DNA of 15,801 nt from Rubrimonas sp036735545 (GCA_036735545.1 DAINOD010000076.1:1-15801); one strand, 5' to 3'; shown: positions 1 to 7,888, counted from the stretch's first letter. The notes: generated from the sequence alone by a model not told the origin. Numbers and translations are program-made.

Positions 1-513
1 GGCGACGACGGCAAGCCGCGGCAGTTCGGCTCCGTCGCCGGCGGCGGGCGCTACGACGACCTCGTGAAGCGCTTCACCGGCCAGTCGACCCCCGCCACCG
101 GCGTCTCGATCGGCGTGGACCGGCTGCTCGCGGCGCTGCAGGCGACGGGGCGGCTGTCGGACGCGCTTGAGGGGCCGGTGGTGGTCTGCGCCATGGACCG
201 CACCCGCATGCCCGACTACGCCGCCATGGCGGGCGAGCTGCGGCGGGCGGGCATCCGCGCCGAGGCCTTCCTCGGCGGCGGTCGGATGCAGAAGCAGCTC
301 GCCTACGCCGACAAGCGCGGCGCCCGGGTCGCGGTGATCGCCGGCGAGGACGAGTTCGCCCGCGGGGTGGTGCAGCTGAAGGACCTCGCGCTCGGCGCGC
401 GGCTCGCCGCGCAGATCGAGACCAACGAGGCGTGGAAGGCCCAGCCGGCGCAGGTGGAGGTCGCCCGCGCCGATCTCGTCGCAGAGGTCGCCAAGATGCT
501 GGCGCGGGGCTGA
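1..513 (+). CDS. hisS: Histidyl-tRNA synthetase, C-terminal part (5' end outside window)
   Basis: Class II histidyl-tRNA synthetase, which charges tRNA-His in the cytoplasm. Only the last 170 codons are present; the frame is open from base 1, so the gene starts upstream. The fragment begins just before class II motif 3 (GGGRYDDL, then GVSIGVDRL, with the ATP-binding Arg). It continues into the anticodon-binding domain (about codons 60-165: VVVCAMDR, an AEAFLGGGRMQKQL stretch, and VIAGEDEFARG). The end, with QVEVARADLV near the C-terminus, resembles alphaproteobacterial HisRS from memory. It stops with TGA four bases before the hisZ start, so hisS-hisZ-hisG probably form one operon. The internal ATG at base 64 is not the start, because motif 3 begins upstream of it. 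Confidence 0.97.
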   Translation, partial: GDDGKPRQFGSVAGGGRYDDLVKRFTGQSTPATGVSIGVDRLLAALQATGRLSDALEGPVVVCAMDRTRMPDYAAMAGELRRAGIRAEAFLGGGRMQKQLAYADKRGARVAVIAGEDEFARGVVQLKDLALGARLAAQIETNEAWKAQPAQVEVARADLVAEVAKMLARG

Positions 514-517
514 GGGC

Positions 518-1642
518 TTGGCGACCGACCGCGCCTATCTGGCCGGCGGCCGCGTCGGGCCCGCCCGCGCCGCGCTGGGCGCGCTCTGCGCCCGCGTCAT
601 GGCGCGCTTCGAGGACGCAGGCTGCGCCCGCGTCGACGCCGCCGCCCTGCACCCCGCCGACACGCTGCTCGACGTCTACGGCGAGGATCTGCGCGCGCGC
701 GCCTTCACCCTCACCGAACCGGGCGGGGCGGAGCTGTGCCTGCGTCCGGACTTCACCGTGCCGGTGATGCAGCTCCACCTCGCCGCCCGCGCCGAGCCCG
801 CGCGCTACTGCTACCTCGGCCCCGTGTGGCGCCGGCAGGCGCCGGGCTCGGACCGGCCGGTGGAGTATCTGCAGGCGGGCGTGGAGATCTACGGCGAGAC
901 CCCGGCCGAGGCCGACGCCGAGAGTTTCGCGCTGGTCCATGGGGCGCTCGTCGACGCCGGGATCGCGCCCGTGGCGGTGACGGGCGATCTGGGCGTGGTC
1001 CTCGCCGTGCTCGACGACACGCCCATGCCCGCGCACCGGCGCGCGGCGCTCAAGCGCCACCTGTGGCGGCCGGCGCGGTTCCATGCGCTGCTCGACCGTT
1101 ACGCAGCCCCCTCGCCGGCCCCGTCCGATGCGCGCCGGGCCCTGCTGGCCGACGCCGCGGCGACGGTGGCCGCCGCCGGCCCGTGGGTGGGCGCGCGCGC
1201 GCCGGCCGAGGTTCTGGCGCGCGCCCGGACGCTGGCCGAAGATGCGGCGGCCGATCCGATCCCGGCCGAGCGCGCGGCGCTCATCGACGCCGTGCTGGCC
1301 GTCGACGCGCCGATGGCCGAGGCGCGATCGCGCCTCGCCGATCTCGCCCGCGCCGCAGGCGCGCGCATCGGGGTGGCGCTCGACCGCCTCGCCGCGCGCG
1401 CCGAGGCGCTGGGCGGGCGCGGGATCGACGCGGGCGCCCTGCGATTCCGCGCGGCGACAGCGCGGTCGCTGGAATACTACGACGGCTTCGTCTTCGAGCT
1501 GTCCGCCCCCGACCGGCCCGACCTGCCGCCGCTGGCCGGCGGAGGCCGCTACGACGCGGTCGCGCGGGGCCTCGGCGGCGAGGGCGCGGTAGGCGCGATC
1601 CTGCGCCCCGAGGCGCTGATGGCGGCGGCGGGTCCATGCTGA
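518..1642 (+). CDS. hisZ: ATP phosphoribosyltransferase regulatory subunit HisZ
   Basis: HisRS-like regulatory subunit that partners with short-form HisG to catalyse and feedback-regulate the first step of histidine synthesis (ATP + PRPP). The 374-residue product has the class II synthetase-like core: LRPDFTVPV (about 75-83), YLGPVWRRQ (about 99-107), a LEYYDGFVFEL segment near 318-328, and GGGRYD near 341. It lacks a HisRS anticodon domain, as expected for HisZ. The start is uncertain. TTG at 518 follows the hisS stop directly but has no well-spaced Shine-Dalgarno, and the next in-frame ATG at 599 would remove 27 residues. The longer form is preferred because the N-terminal helix before LLDVYGEDL is usual in this family. 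The 3' end overlaps hisG by 7 bases. Confidence 0.93.
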   Translation: MATDRAYLAGGRVGPARAALGALCARVMARFEDAGCARVDAAALHPADTLLDVYGEDLRARAFTLTEPGGAELCLRPDFTVPVMQLHLAARAEPARYCYLGPVWRRQAPGSDRPVEYLQAGVEIYGETPAEADAESFALVHGALVDAGIAPVAVTGDLGVVLAVLDDTPMPAHRRAALKRHLWRPARFHALLDRYAAPSPAPSDARRALLADAAATVAAAGPWVGARAPAEVLARARTLAEDAAADPIPAERAALIDAVLAVDAPMAEARSRLADLARAAGARIGVALDRLAARAEALGGRGIDAGALRFRAATARSLEYYDGFVFELSAPDRPDLPPLAGGGRYDAVARGLGGEGAVGAILRPEALMAAAGPC

Positions 1643-2340
1643 CGCTGGCGCTGCCCTCGAAGGGCCGGCTCCAGGAGCAGGCCATCGCCACCTTCGCCGC
1701 CGCCGGCGTCGCCATCGCCCGAGCGGGCGAGGCGCGCGAATACGCCGCGCGGGTCGAGGGGCTGGAGGGCGTGCGCGCCCTGATGCTGTCGGCGGGCGAG
1801 ATCCCGGCGGCGCTGGCGAGCGGCGCCGCCCATCTCGGCGTCACCGGCGAGGACCTGATCCGCGAGACCATCCCCGACGTCGAGGCGCGCGTCGCCGTGG
1901 CGCTGCGGCTGGGCTTCGGACGCGCCGATCTCATCGTCGCGGTCCCGGCGGCCTGGGTGGACGTGGAGACGATGCACGACCTCGACGAGGCCGCCGCGGC
2001 CTTCCGCGCCGCCCACGGCCGGCCGATGCGGGTGGCGACCAAGTATCACGCGCTGGCGCGGCGCTTCTTCGCCGCCGCGGGCGTGGCCGACTACCGGCTG
2101 GTCGACAGCCAGGGCGCGACCGAGGCCGCCCCCAAGAACGGAACCGCCGAACTGCTGGTGGACATCACCTCCAGCGGCGAGACGCTGCGCGCCAACCACC
2201 TGCGGGTGCTCGAGGACGGGCTTGTCCTGCGCTCGGAGGCGCTGCTCTGCGTCTCCCGCACGGCCATGTGGGACTGCGCGGCCCGCGCGGCGCTGGCGGC
2301 GCTGGCGGCGCGGATGGGCTTCGCGCCGCCCGGGCTCTAG
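1636..2340 (+). CDS. hisG: ATP phosphoribosyltransferase, short form (catalytic subunit)
   Basis: Catalyses the committed step of histidine synthesis, joining ATP and PRPP to give phosphoribosyl-ATP. The 234-residue length marks the short form, which lacks the C-terminal histidine-binding domain and needs HisZ, encoded just upstream. Visible motifs are LALPSKGRLQ at the N-terminus, GVTGEDLIRE in the middle, VDSQGATEAAPKNG, and the PRPP-binding loop LLVDITSSGETLRANHL. ATG at 1636 lies inside the end of hisZ (7-base overlap), which suggests translational coupling. The TAG stop shares a CTAG with the stop of the convergent ptsN gene, so no room is left for a terminator. Confidence 0.97.
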   Translation: MLTLALPSKGRLQEQAIATFAAAGVAIARAGEAREYAARVEGLEGVRALMLSAGEIPAALASGAAHLGVTGEDLIRETIPDVEARVAVALRLGFGRADLIVAVPAAWVDVETMHDLDEAAAAFRAAHGRPMRVATKYHALARRFFAAAGVADYRLVDSQGATEAAPKNGTAELLVDITSSGETLRANHLRVLEDGLVLRSEALLCVSRTAMWDCAARAALAALAARMGFAPPGL

Positions 2341-2801
2341 GCGGCCCGGCTGGAGAGGTTCTCGGTCAGCACCGCATAAAGCGCCGACTCGTCGGCGCAG
2401 GAGCGCAGCTTCGCGCAGACGCCGGGATCGCGCAGGATGCGCGAGACGCGGGCGAGCGCGCGCAGGTGGTCCGCCCCTGCGTCCTCGGGCGCGAGCAGCA
2501 CGAAGACAAGGTCGACCGGCAGGTCGTCCACCGCGTCGAAGTCGATCGGCTTCTCGAGTTGCGCGAAGACGGCGCGGATGCCCTCCAGCTCGTGGAGGCG
2601 CGCATGGGGGGCGGCGACGCCGCGGCCCATGCCGGTGCCGCCGAGCCGCTCGCGCTCCAGCAGCGCCTCGAACACCGCCCGCGGGTCCAGCCCGTAGACG
2701 TTGGCGGCGCGGGCGGCGATCTCCTGGAACAGCTGCTTCTTCGACGTCGCGCGCAGCCGGCAGACCGAGGCCTCGCCGGAGAGGATTTCGCGGATCTCCA
2801 T
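2337..2801 (-). CDS. ptsN: PTS IIA-like nitrogen-regulatory protein (EIIA-Ntr)
   Basis: Terminal phosphocarrier of the nitrogen phosphotransferase system. It accepts phosphate from NPr and regulates potassium, nitrogen or cell-envelope functions rather than transporting sugar. The 154-residue length is normal for the family. The phosphorylatable histidine is H66 in GVAAPHARL (the family usually reads G-V-A-I-P-H). Other matches are LFVFVLLAP-like strands (LVFVLLAPEDAGADHLRALARVSR) and the C-terminal helix. The start has a GGAG Shine-Dalgarno 6 bases upstream. It is the last gene of the minus-strand run, 13 bases after hpf, and this rpoN-hpf-ptsN order is widespread in Proteobacteria. Its stop overlaps the hisG stop. 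Confidence 0.95.
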   Translation of the reverse strand: MEIREILSGEASVCRLRATSKKQLFQEIAARAANVYGLDPRAVFEALLERERLGGTGMGRGVAAPHARLHELEGIRAVFAQLEKPIDFDAVDDLPVDLVFVLLAPEDAGADHLRALARVSRILRDPGVCAKLRSCADESALYAVLTENLSSRAA

Positions 2802-2814
2802 GATCGGCTCCGCC

Positions 2815-3402
2815 CTATTTCGCGGTCAGCGAGAGATTTTCGGGGTCGACCCACCCGATGTTGCCGTCGTCGCGGCGGAACACGACGTTCAGCCCGCCGT
2901 GGCGACGGTTGAGGAACATCAGGAAGGGAGCGTGGGCGAGCTCCATCTGCATCACGGCCTCCCCTACGGAGATCTTCTGGATGTCCATGGTGGTCTCCGC
3001 GACGATAACGGGATCGAGCGTCGCGGGTTCCTCCACCGCCTCGTCTTCGGCGCCCGCGATGACGTAGGCGCGCGCGAGGGAGGCCTCGATGGGGTCGGCG
3101 CGGTCGGCGTGGTGGTCCTTGAGCCGGCGCTTGTAGCGGCGAAGCTGCTTCTCAAGCCGCTCGATGCAGCCTTCGAAGGCGGCGTAGATCTCCGTCGCCG
3201 CCCCGGAGGCCTGCGCCACGAGGCCGGTCGGCAGGTGCACCTGGGCGTCGCAGCGGAAGCCGTGGCCGTCGCGCGAGAAGGTCGTCTGACCCGTCGTCGC
3301 GCGCTCGGCGTACTTTCCGACCGCCGCGGTCAGCCGCGTCTCGACATGGCTTCGGAGCGCGTCGCCGACGTCGATCTGCTTGCCGTTGATCTGGATTTGC
3401 AT
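2815..3402 (-). CDS. hpf: Ribosome hibernation promoting factor, long form
   Basis: Binds the decoding centre of 30S subunits and drives 100S ribosome dimer formation in stationary phase or stress. The 195 residues contain two domains. The N-terminal S30AE/YfiA domain (about 1-105) starts MQIQINGKQIDVGDALRSHV and ends in the basic helix LEKQLRRYKRRLKDHH. After an acidic linker comes the C-terminal dimerisation domain (about 130-195: PVIVAETTMDIQKISVGEAVMQMEL, then FLMFLNRRHGGLNVVFRRDDGNIGWVDP). That second domain defines the long form, which dimerises ribosomes without a separate RMF. An AAGGTG Shine-Dalgarno precedes the ATG. The 119-base gap from rpoN holds a candidate promoter, so hpf-ptsN can be expressed apart from rpoN. 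Confidence 0.96.
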   Translation of the reverse strand: MQIQINGKQIDVGDALRSHVETRLTAAVGKYAERATTGQTTFSRDGHGFRCDAQVHLPTGLVAQASGAATEIYAAFEGCIERLEKQLRRYKRRLKDHHADRADPIEASLARAYVIAGAEDEAVEEPATLDPVIVAETTMDIQKISVGEAVMQMELAHAPFLMFLNRRHGGLNVVFRRDDGNIGWVDPENLSLTAK

Positions 3403-3424
3403 CGTTCACCTTGATGCCCTGGGG

Positions 3425-3470
3425 CGTTCGGCGTCCGGCCCTGCGAACCGGGCCCGACCGTCGCCGAATG
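3425..3470 (-). promoter_or_regulatory. Foldable leader upstream of hpf
   Basis: Arms TTCGGCG (plus strand 3427-3433) and CGCCGAA (3462-3468) are perfect 7-base complements. The 28-base interior can pair further through CCGG/CCGG segments. If the promoter at 3474-3502 is used, most of the hpf 5' leader would fold into this stem. There is no T-run beside it, so it does not look like an intrinsic terminator of rpoN. A regulatory role is only a guess, because such stems occur by chance in GC-rich DNA. Confidence 0.25.
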
Positions 3471-3473
3471 CGG

Positions 3474-3502
3474 ACCGTAGTTTTGTCTCGTTTTCGAGTC
3501 AA
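3474..3502 (-). promoter_or_regulatory. Candidate sigma-70 promoter for hpf-ptsN
   Basis: On the minus strand, TTGACT (bases 3502-3497, 5 of 6 to TTGACA) is followed after 17 bases by TACGGT (3479-3474, 3 of 6 to TATAAT). It lies in the AT-richest patch of this neighbourhood, between the rpoN stop and the hpf start. The predicted start near base 3467 would give a leader of about 65 bases. The spacing and -35 are good but the -10 is weak, so this is inference. Confidence 0.5.
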
Positions 3503-3521
3503 CGAACGCTCAGTCCTGTGC

Positions 3522-4967
3522 TCAGACCGCGGCCGCCGCGCGGCGCCGACGGTCTACAGACGACGGAATGCTCAGGGATTCCCTATACTTGGCCACCGTG
3601 CGCCGCGCCACCTCCATGCCGTCGGACTTCAGCAGCCCAACTATGACGTCATCGGAAAGAGGTCTTTCGGGGGGCTCGGCGGCGACAAGAGCCCGGATGC
3701 GCGCGCGCACCGACTCCGCCGAGTGGGCCTCGCCCCCGTCAACCGCGGCGATGGCCGTCGTGAAGAAGAACTTCATCTCGAACAAACCCCTGGGGGTCGC
3801 CATGAACTTGTTGGCGGTCACCCGGCTGACGGTCGATTCGTGGACCCCGACCGCCTCGGCGACCGCGCGCAGCGTCATGGGGCGCATACCCGCCATGCCG
3901 CTGCGGAAGAATCCCTCCTGAACGCGCACGATCTCCGCGGCGACGGTCACGATGGTGCGCGCCCGCTGGTCCAGGCTGCGCTCCAGCCAGCTGGCGGACT
4001 GGGCGCACTCGCTCAGGAACAGCCGCGCCTGCGCGCAGCCCGCGCCGACCCTGGCGGCGTAGGCGCGGTCGACCAGCAGCCGCGGCGTCGCGTCCGGGTT
4101 GGCCTCGACCCGCCAGCCGCCCGCGCCGTCGGGCGAGACGATGACGTCCGGCGTCACGGGCTCGGCGACGCCGCCGCCGATGCGCAGGCCCGGCCTGGGG
4201 TCCAGCCTGCGCAGCTCGGCCAGCATGTCGGCGAGGTCCTCGAGGTCGACGCCGCAGCGGGCGGCGACGATGGCGCGCGGCGTTGTCGGCAGGCTCGCCA
4301 GATCGGCCAGCAGCGCGCGCATCGCGGGGTCCAGCCGGTCGCGCTCGGCGAGCTGGAGCGCCAGGCAGTCGGCGAGGTCGCGCGCTCCGACGCCGGTCGG
4401 CTCGCAGGCGCGGATTGCGGAGATGGCGGCGTCGACGACCGCGCGCGGCGCGCCGAGGCGGGCGGCGGCGTCGTCGGGGTCGAGGCGCAGATAGCCCGCC
4501 TCGTCCAGCTCGCCCGCCAGCGCCTCCGCCGCGAGCCGCGCCTCGGGCGTCAGCCGCGCCAGCGCGACCTGGGCGGCGACATGGGCGGACAGGCTGACCG
4601 GGGCGGGAAGCAGGCTGTCGGCGTCCAGCGGCCCTGCCGGCGCCGCGCCGCGCAGGCTGCGCGGCGCGCCCTCCGGCGCCTCGTAGAGGTTCTCGGCCGC
4701 CGCCTCGAACTGCGCCTCGCCCGCGGCGAGGTCGGCCTTGCGGATGTCGGCGTCCACCGCGGCGCGCTCGCCGGCGGCCGGTTCGGCGCGCGCCTCGACC
4801 GCGGAGCCGTCGGCGATCTCGATCAGCGGGTTGCGCTCGACCTCCTCGGCGAGGAAGGCGCCGAGCTCCAGCGACGACATCTGCAGCATCTGGATCGCCT
4901 GCCGCAGCTGCGGCGTCATCACCAGCTGCTGCGACTGCCGCAGCTCCAGCCGCTGACGGATGCTCAT
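3522..4967 (-). CDS. rpoN: RNA polymerase sigma-54 factor
   Basis: Sigma-54, which recognises -24/-12 promoters and needs AAA+ activators. The 481-residue protein has all regions. The Gln/Leu-rich activator-interaction region I spans about 1-50 (LELRQSQQLVMTPQLRQAIQ, then LQMSSLEL). An acidic variable region II follows, then a core-binding domain with EPTGVGARDLADCLALQL. The helix-turn-helix reads LRAVAEAVGVHESTVSRVTANKF followed by TPRGLFEMKFFFT. The RpoN box ARRTVAKYRE sits at about 454-463, perfectly conserved. A GGAAGGCGGGA stretch precedes the ATG. It starts 28 bases after lptB and precedes hpf-ptsN, the common proteobacterial arrangement. The region II linker is shortened and Ala-rich. 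Confidence 0.98.
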   Translation of the reverse strand: MSIRQRLELRQSQQLVMTPQLRQAIQMLQMSSLELGAFLAEEVERNPLIEIADGSAVEARAEPAAGERAAVDADIRKADLAAGEAQFEAAAENLYEAPEGAPRSLRGAAPAGPLDADSLLPAPVSLSAHVAAQVALARLTPEARLAAEALAGELDEAGYLRLDPDDAAARLGAPRAVVDAAISAIRACEPTGVGARDLADCLALQLAERDRLDPAMRALLADLASLPTTPRAIVAARCGVDLEDLADMLAELRRLDPRPGLRIGGGVAEPVTPDVIVSPDGAGGWRVEANPDATPRLLVDRAYAARVGAGCAQARLFLSECAQSASWLERSLDQRARTIVTVAAEIVRVQEGFFRSGMAGMRPMTLRAVAEAVGVHESTVSRVTANKFMATPRGLFEMKFFFTTAIAAVDGGEAHSAESVRARIRALVAAEPPERPLSDDVIVGLLKSDGMEVARRTVAKYRESLSIPSSVDRRRRAAAAV

Positions 4968-4995
4968 ACCGACGTCCCGCCTTCCGAACCTGCCT

Positions 4996-5784
4996 TCAGA
5001 CCCTGAACCGCTCGCCCAGATAGACGCGCCGAACGTTGGCGTCCTCGACCACCGCCTCCGGCGCGCCGCTCATCAGCACGCGGCCTTCGTGCAGGATGAA
5101 CGCGCGATCGATGATGAGCAACGTCTCCCTTACGTTGTGGTCGGTGATCAGCACGCCGATGCCGCGATCCTTCAGGTGCGCGACCAGATCGCGAATGTCG
5201 CCCACCGCGATCGGATCGACGCCGGCGAAGGGCTCGTCGAGCAGGACGTAGCCGGGATCGCCGGCGAGGCAGCGCGCGATCTCCACGCGCCGCCGCTCGC
5301 CGCCCGACAGGGCCACGGCCGGGGTGCGGCGCAGGTGGCTGATGGAGAACTCCGCCAGCAGCGCCTCCAACCGGTGCTCGCGGGCGTCGCGGTCGGACTC
5401 GGCGATCTCCAGCGCGGCGCGGATGTTCTGCTCCACGGTCAGGCCGCGGAAGATCGAGGCCTCCTGCGGCAGATAGCCCAGGCCCAGACGCGCCCTGCGA
5501 TACATCGGCAGGGCTGTGACGTCGCGGCCGTCGATGCGGATCGTCCCGGCGTCCGCCGGCACGAGACCGGTCAGCATGTAGAAGCAGGTTGTCTTGCCGG
5601 CGCCGTTGGGACCCAGTAGCCCGACGACCTCGCCCCGGCGCAGGTCTAGATCGACGTCGCGCACAACGGGCCGGCGCTTGTAGGACTTGCTCAGCCGCCG
5701 GGCCACCAGCCCGCCCTCGCCGCTGGCGACCGTCAGGACGGGCCGGGCGCGGTCGGCGGTCGGCTCGGCGGGGCGATCCGTCAC
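4996..5784 (-). CDS. lptB: LPS export ABC transporter ATP-binding protein LptB
   Basis: Cytoplasmic ATPase that powers LptFG extraction of LPS from the inner membrane into the LptC-LptA bridge. The 262 residues carry Walker A GPNGAGKT (58-65), a Q-loop at LPQEASIF (about 105-112), signature LSGGE (159-163), Walker B LLDEPFAGVDP (181-191) and the switch His in ITDHN (H216). The GTG start at 5784 overlaps the lptA stop as GTGA. A longer open frame to 5958 is rejected because its first 58 residues are Arg-rich, unlike the family, and lie inside lptA. A short 25-residue N-terminal extension precedes the ABC core. Tight overlap with lptA supports coupled translation. Confidence 0.97.
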   Translation of the reverse strand: MTDRPAEPTADRARPVLTVASGEGGLVARRLSKSYKRRPVVRDVDLDLRRGEVVGLLGPNGAGKTTCFYMLTGLVPADAGTIRIDGRDVTALPMYRRARLGLGYLPQEASIFRGLTVEQNIRAALEIAESDRDAREHRLEALLAEFSISHLRRTPAVALSGGERRRVEIARCLAGDPGYVLLDEPFAGVDPIAVGDIRDLVAHLKDRGIGVLITDHNVRETLLIIDRAFILHEGRVLMSGAPEAVVEDANVRRVYLGERFRV

Positions 5785-6293
5785 TGGCCGGGGCTCGCGG
5801 GGCGGAACACCGACTGCACGCGGCCGCCCTCGATGCGCCCCTGCCCGGCCGTCAGGTCCACGGTCAGGCGCTCGCCGCGGATCGCGTTGGCGCCCTGCGA
5901 CAGCACGACGCCGCCGCCCATGGTCACGAGCCCGGTGCGCACGTTGTATTCGGCCCACTCGCCGCGGGCGTTCTCCTCGCCCGAACTCATGAACACGTCG
6001 CCCTCGGCGCGCAGACGGTCGATGTCGCCGCTGCCCTCGTTGTCGACGTACCAGACGTTCAGCAGGTCGGCGGTCAGCCGCAGGGTCCCCTGCCCGGCGA
6101 CCACGGCGCCGCTGAAGATCGCGACGCCCTCCGCCTGGCGCACCTCCAGCGCGTCGGCGACGATCTCGATGGGCTGACTGGAATCGTGCTTGAAGCCGCC
6201 GAAGGGGCTGCCCGCGGTCTGCGCCAGCGCCGCCCCCGCCGCCATCGTCGCCACGAGCCCGGCCGCGAGTGCCGTGCGGAAATCAGTCGCCAT
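5781..6293 (-). CDS. lptA: LPS transport periplasmic protein LptA
   Basis: Periplasmic OstA/LptA-type protein that forms the beta-jellyroll bridge carrying LPS to the outer membrane. The 170-residue product has a Sec signal peptide (hydrophobic about 8-24, probable cleavage ALA/QT after residue 24). It then has the OstA-domain pattern: PIEIVADALEV, AIFSGAVVAGQGTLRLTADLLNV, IDRLRAEGDVFMSS, GLVTMGGGVVLSQGANAIRGERLTVDL, and GRIEGG near the end. It overlaps lptC by 11 bases upstream and lptB by 4 bases downstream, so it is embedded in the transport operon. Confidence 0.95.
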   Translation of the reverse strand: MATDFRTALAAGLVATMAAGAALAQTAGSPFGGFKHDSSQPIEIVADALEVRQAEGVAIFSGAVVAGQGTLRLTADLLNVWYVDNEGSGDIDRLRAEGDVFMSSGEENARGEWAEYNVRTGLVTMGGGVVLSQGANAIRGERLTVDLTAGQGRIEGGRVQSVFRPASPGQ

Positions 6294-6900
6294 CCGTCGC
6301 GCGCCCCTGCTCCATGCGCGTGGGGTCTATCCGCACCCGCACGCGATCCTCGAACCAGACATAGTGGCTTTCGCCGCGTCGCGCAGCCCGCATGCTGCCG
6401 GCGGCGATGTCGCCCTGCGGTCCCTGCCCCGCCACCGGGCCCGCGGCGCGCAGGGTCTGGGCGGCCATGTCCACGTTCACCTCGCCGCTCTCGAGGCTGT
6501 AGAGCGCGTCGAGCCCGAGGCGCACCCGACCGTCGAGGCGCAGGCGCTCGTCCTTGGGCCGCATCTCGCCCCCGTCGGCGGCGAGCGTCAGGCGACTGCC
6601 CTCGCGCACGCCGAACTCTCCCGTGAGCGGACCCAGCCCGATCGATGTCGGATCCGGCGAGTCCGGCAGGGCCCAGTCGGCGCGCAGCACGAAGGGCTGG
6701 CCTCCGGGCGCGCGGCCGGTGAAGCGCGGGTTCAGCAGTCGCAGCCCGTCGGAGCCGTCGTATCTCACGCCGGAGAAGTCGAAGCCCGAGCGCAGGTCTG
6801 GCCGCGGCACGAGGAAGATCGCCGCCGCCAGGCCCAGCGCCGCCAGCGGCAGGGCGAGCTTGAGCGCGCGGACCACCCGGCTGCGGCCGTCGCCCGCCAC
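6283..6900 (-). CDS. lptC: LPS export system protein LptC
   Basis: Single-pass inner-membrane protein linking LptB2FG to LptA. The 205-residue product has a short basic N-terminus, one transmembrane helix at about 12-31 (ALKLALPLAALGLAAAIFLV), and a periplasmic jellyroll-like domain: VRYDGSDGLRLLNPRFTGR, FVLRADWALPD, SRLTLAADGGEM, and SGEVNVDMAAQTLRA. Alphaproteobacterial LptC proteins are weakly conserved, so the call rests on topology and position between kdsD and lptA. The start is GTG at 6900, four bases after the kdsD stop, with GGGTGG inside the end of kdsD as a possible ribosome site. Confidence 0.88.
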   Translation of the reverse strand: MAGDGRSRVVRALKLALPLAALGLAAAIFLVPRPDLRSGFDFSGVRYDGSDGLRLLNPRFTGRAPGGQPFVLRADWALPDSPDPTSIGLGPLTGEFGVREGSRLTLAADGGEMRPKDERLRLDGRVRLGLDALYSLESGEVNVDMAAQTLRAAGPVAGQGPQGDIAAGSMRAARRGESHYVWFEDRVRVRIDPTRMEQGRATDGD

Positions 6901-6904
6901 GGCG

Positions 6905-7888
6905 CTACGCCACCCCGGCGCGCAGGATGTCGTGAACGTGGATCACGCCCATCGGCCGCCGGTCGTCCCGCACGACGAAAAGGCACGTCGCGCGGCGCGA
7001 CCCGTTCATGACCGCCAGCGCCTCGGAGGCGAGCGCCTCGGGGGCGATGGTCAGAGGGTCGCGCGTGGCGACCTCGCCGGCGCGACGATCCAGCAGGCCG
7101 TCCATGTTGCGCCGCAGATCGCCGTCGGAGATCACGCCGGCCAGCCGGCCCTGCGCGTCCACCACGCCCGCTATGCCGAAACCGCGGGCGGTCATCGTCA
7201 GGATCACCTCGCGCATCGGCGCGTCGGCGGCGACCAGCGGCATCGCCTCGCCGCCATGCATGAGGTCGCGCACCTTCACCAGCATGGCGCCCAGCTTGCC
7301 GCCGGGGTGGAACTGGCGGAACTGCTCGACGCTGAAGGCGCGCCGCTCCATCAGCGCCACCGCGAGCGCGTCGCCCAGCGCGAGCGTCAGCGTGGTGGAG
7401 GTCGTCGGCGCCAGCCCCACCGGGCAGGCCTCGGGCGCCTGGGGCAGCGCGATGGCGACGTCGGCGGCCTGCAGCAGCGCGCTGCCCGGCCGGCTCGCGA
7501 CGCCGATCAGCGGAATGCCGAAACGGCGGGTGTGGGCGACGATGTCGCGCAGCTCGGGCGTCTCGCCGGAATTCGACAGCACCAGCGCCGCATCGGCCGG
7601 CGTCAGCATCCCGAGGTCGCCGTGGCTGGCCTCGGCGGGGTGGACGAACTGGGCCGGCGTGCCGGTGGAGGCGAAGGTGGCGGCGATCTTGCGCGCCACG
7701 TGGCCCGATTTGCCCATCCCGGACGTGATCACCCGGCCGCGCACGGCAAGCATGGTCTCCACCGCGGCGCAGAAGCTCTCGCCGAGGCTCTCGGCGAAGG
7801 CGACCAGCGCCTCGCCCTCCATGCGCAGCACGCGCCGGCCGATGGCCAGCGTCGCGGCGTCGTCCCGGGGCTGCGCGCCGTCCGCCAT
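6905..7888 (-). CDS. kdsD: D-arabinose-5-phosphate isomerase (KpsF/GutQ family)
   Basis: Interconverts ribulose-5-phosphate and arabinose-5-phosphate, the Kdo precursor for lipid A inner core. The 327-residue length is typical. An SIS domain (about 45-185) contains SGMGKSG with K60, EASHGDLGM with H89, and SNSGETPE with E112; E153 (APEACP) and H194 (FHPGGKLG) follow. K60, E112, E153 and H194 align at plus one with the known E. coli KdsD active-site residues K59, E111, E152 and H193. Two CBS modules follow (about 205-327: VRDLMHGG..., GVISDGDLRRNMDG..., GVIHVHDILRAG). The ATG lies one base after the rnd stop. No kdsC phosphatase gene is in the cluster. Confidence 0.96.
   Translation of the reverse strand: MADGAQPRDDAATLAIGRRVLRMEGEALVAFAESLGESFCAAVETMLAVRGRVITSGMGKSGHVARKIAATFASTGTPAQFVHPAEASHGDLGMLTPADAALVLSNSGETPELRDIVAHTRRFGIPLIGVASRPGSALLQAADVAIALPQAPEACPVGLAPTTSTTLTLALGDALAVALMERRAFSVEQFRQFHPGGKLGAMLVKVRDLMHGGEAMPLVAADAPMREVILTMTARGFGIAGVVDAQGRLAGVISDGDLRRNMDGLLDRRAGEVATRDPLTIAPEALASEALAVMNGSRRATCLFVVRDDRRPMGVIHVHDILRAGVA

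Noticed and set aside
736..1635. A 300-codon open frame continuing into hisG, which would suggest an N-terminal fusion.
   Set aside because: It is the shifted frame of hisZ, with no domain. HisG begins with its standard N-terminal sequence at 1636.
5785..5958. A 58-residue N-terminal extension of LptB.
   Set aside because: It is Arg-rich, lies within lptA and is absent from the family; the GTG overlapping the lptA stop is the better start.
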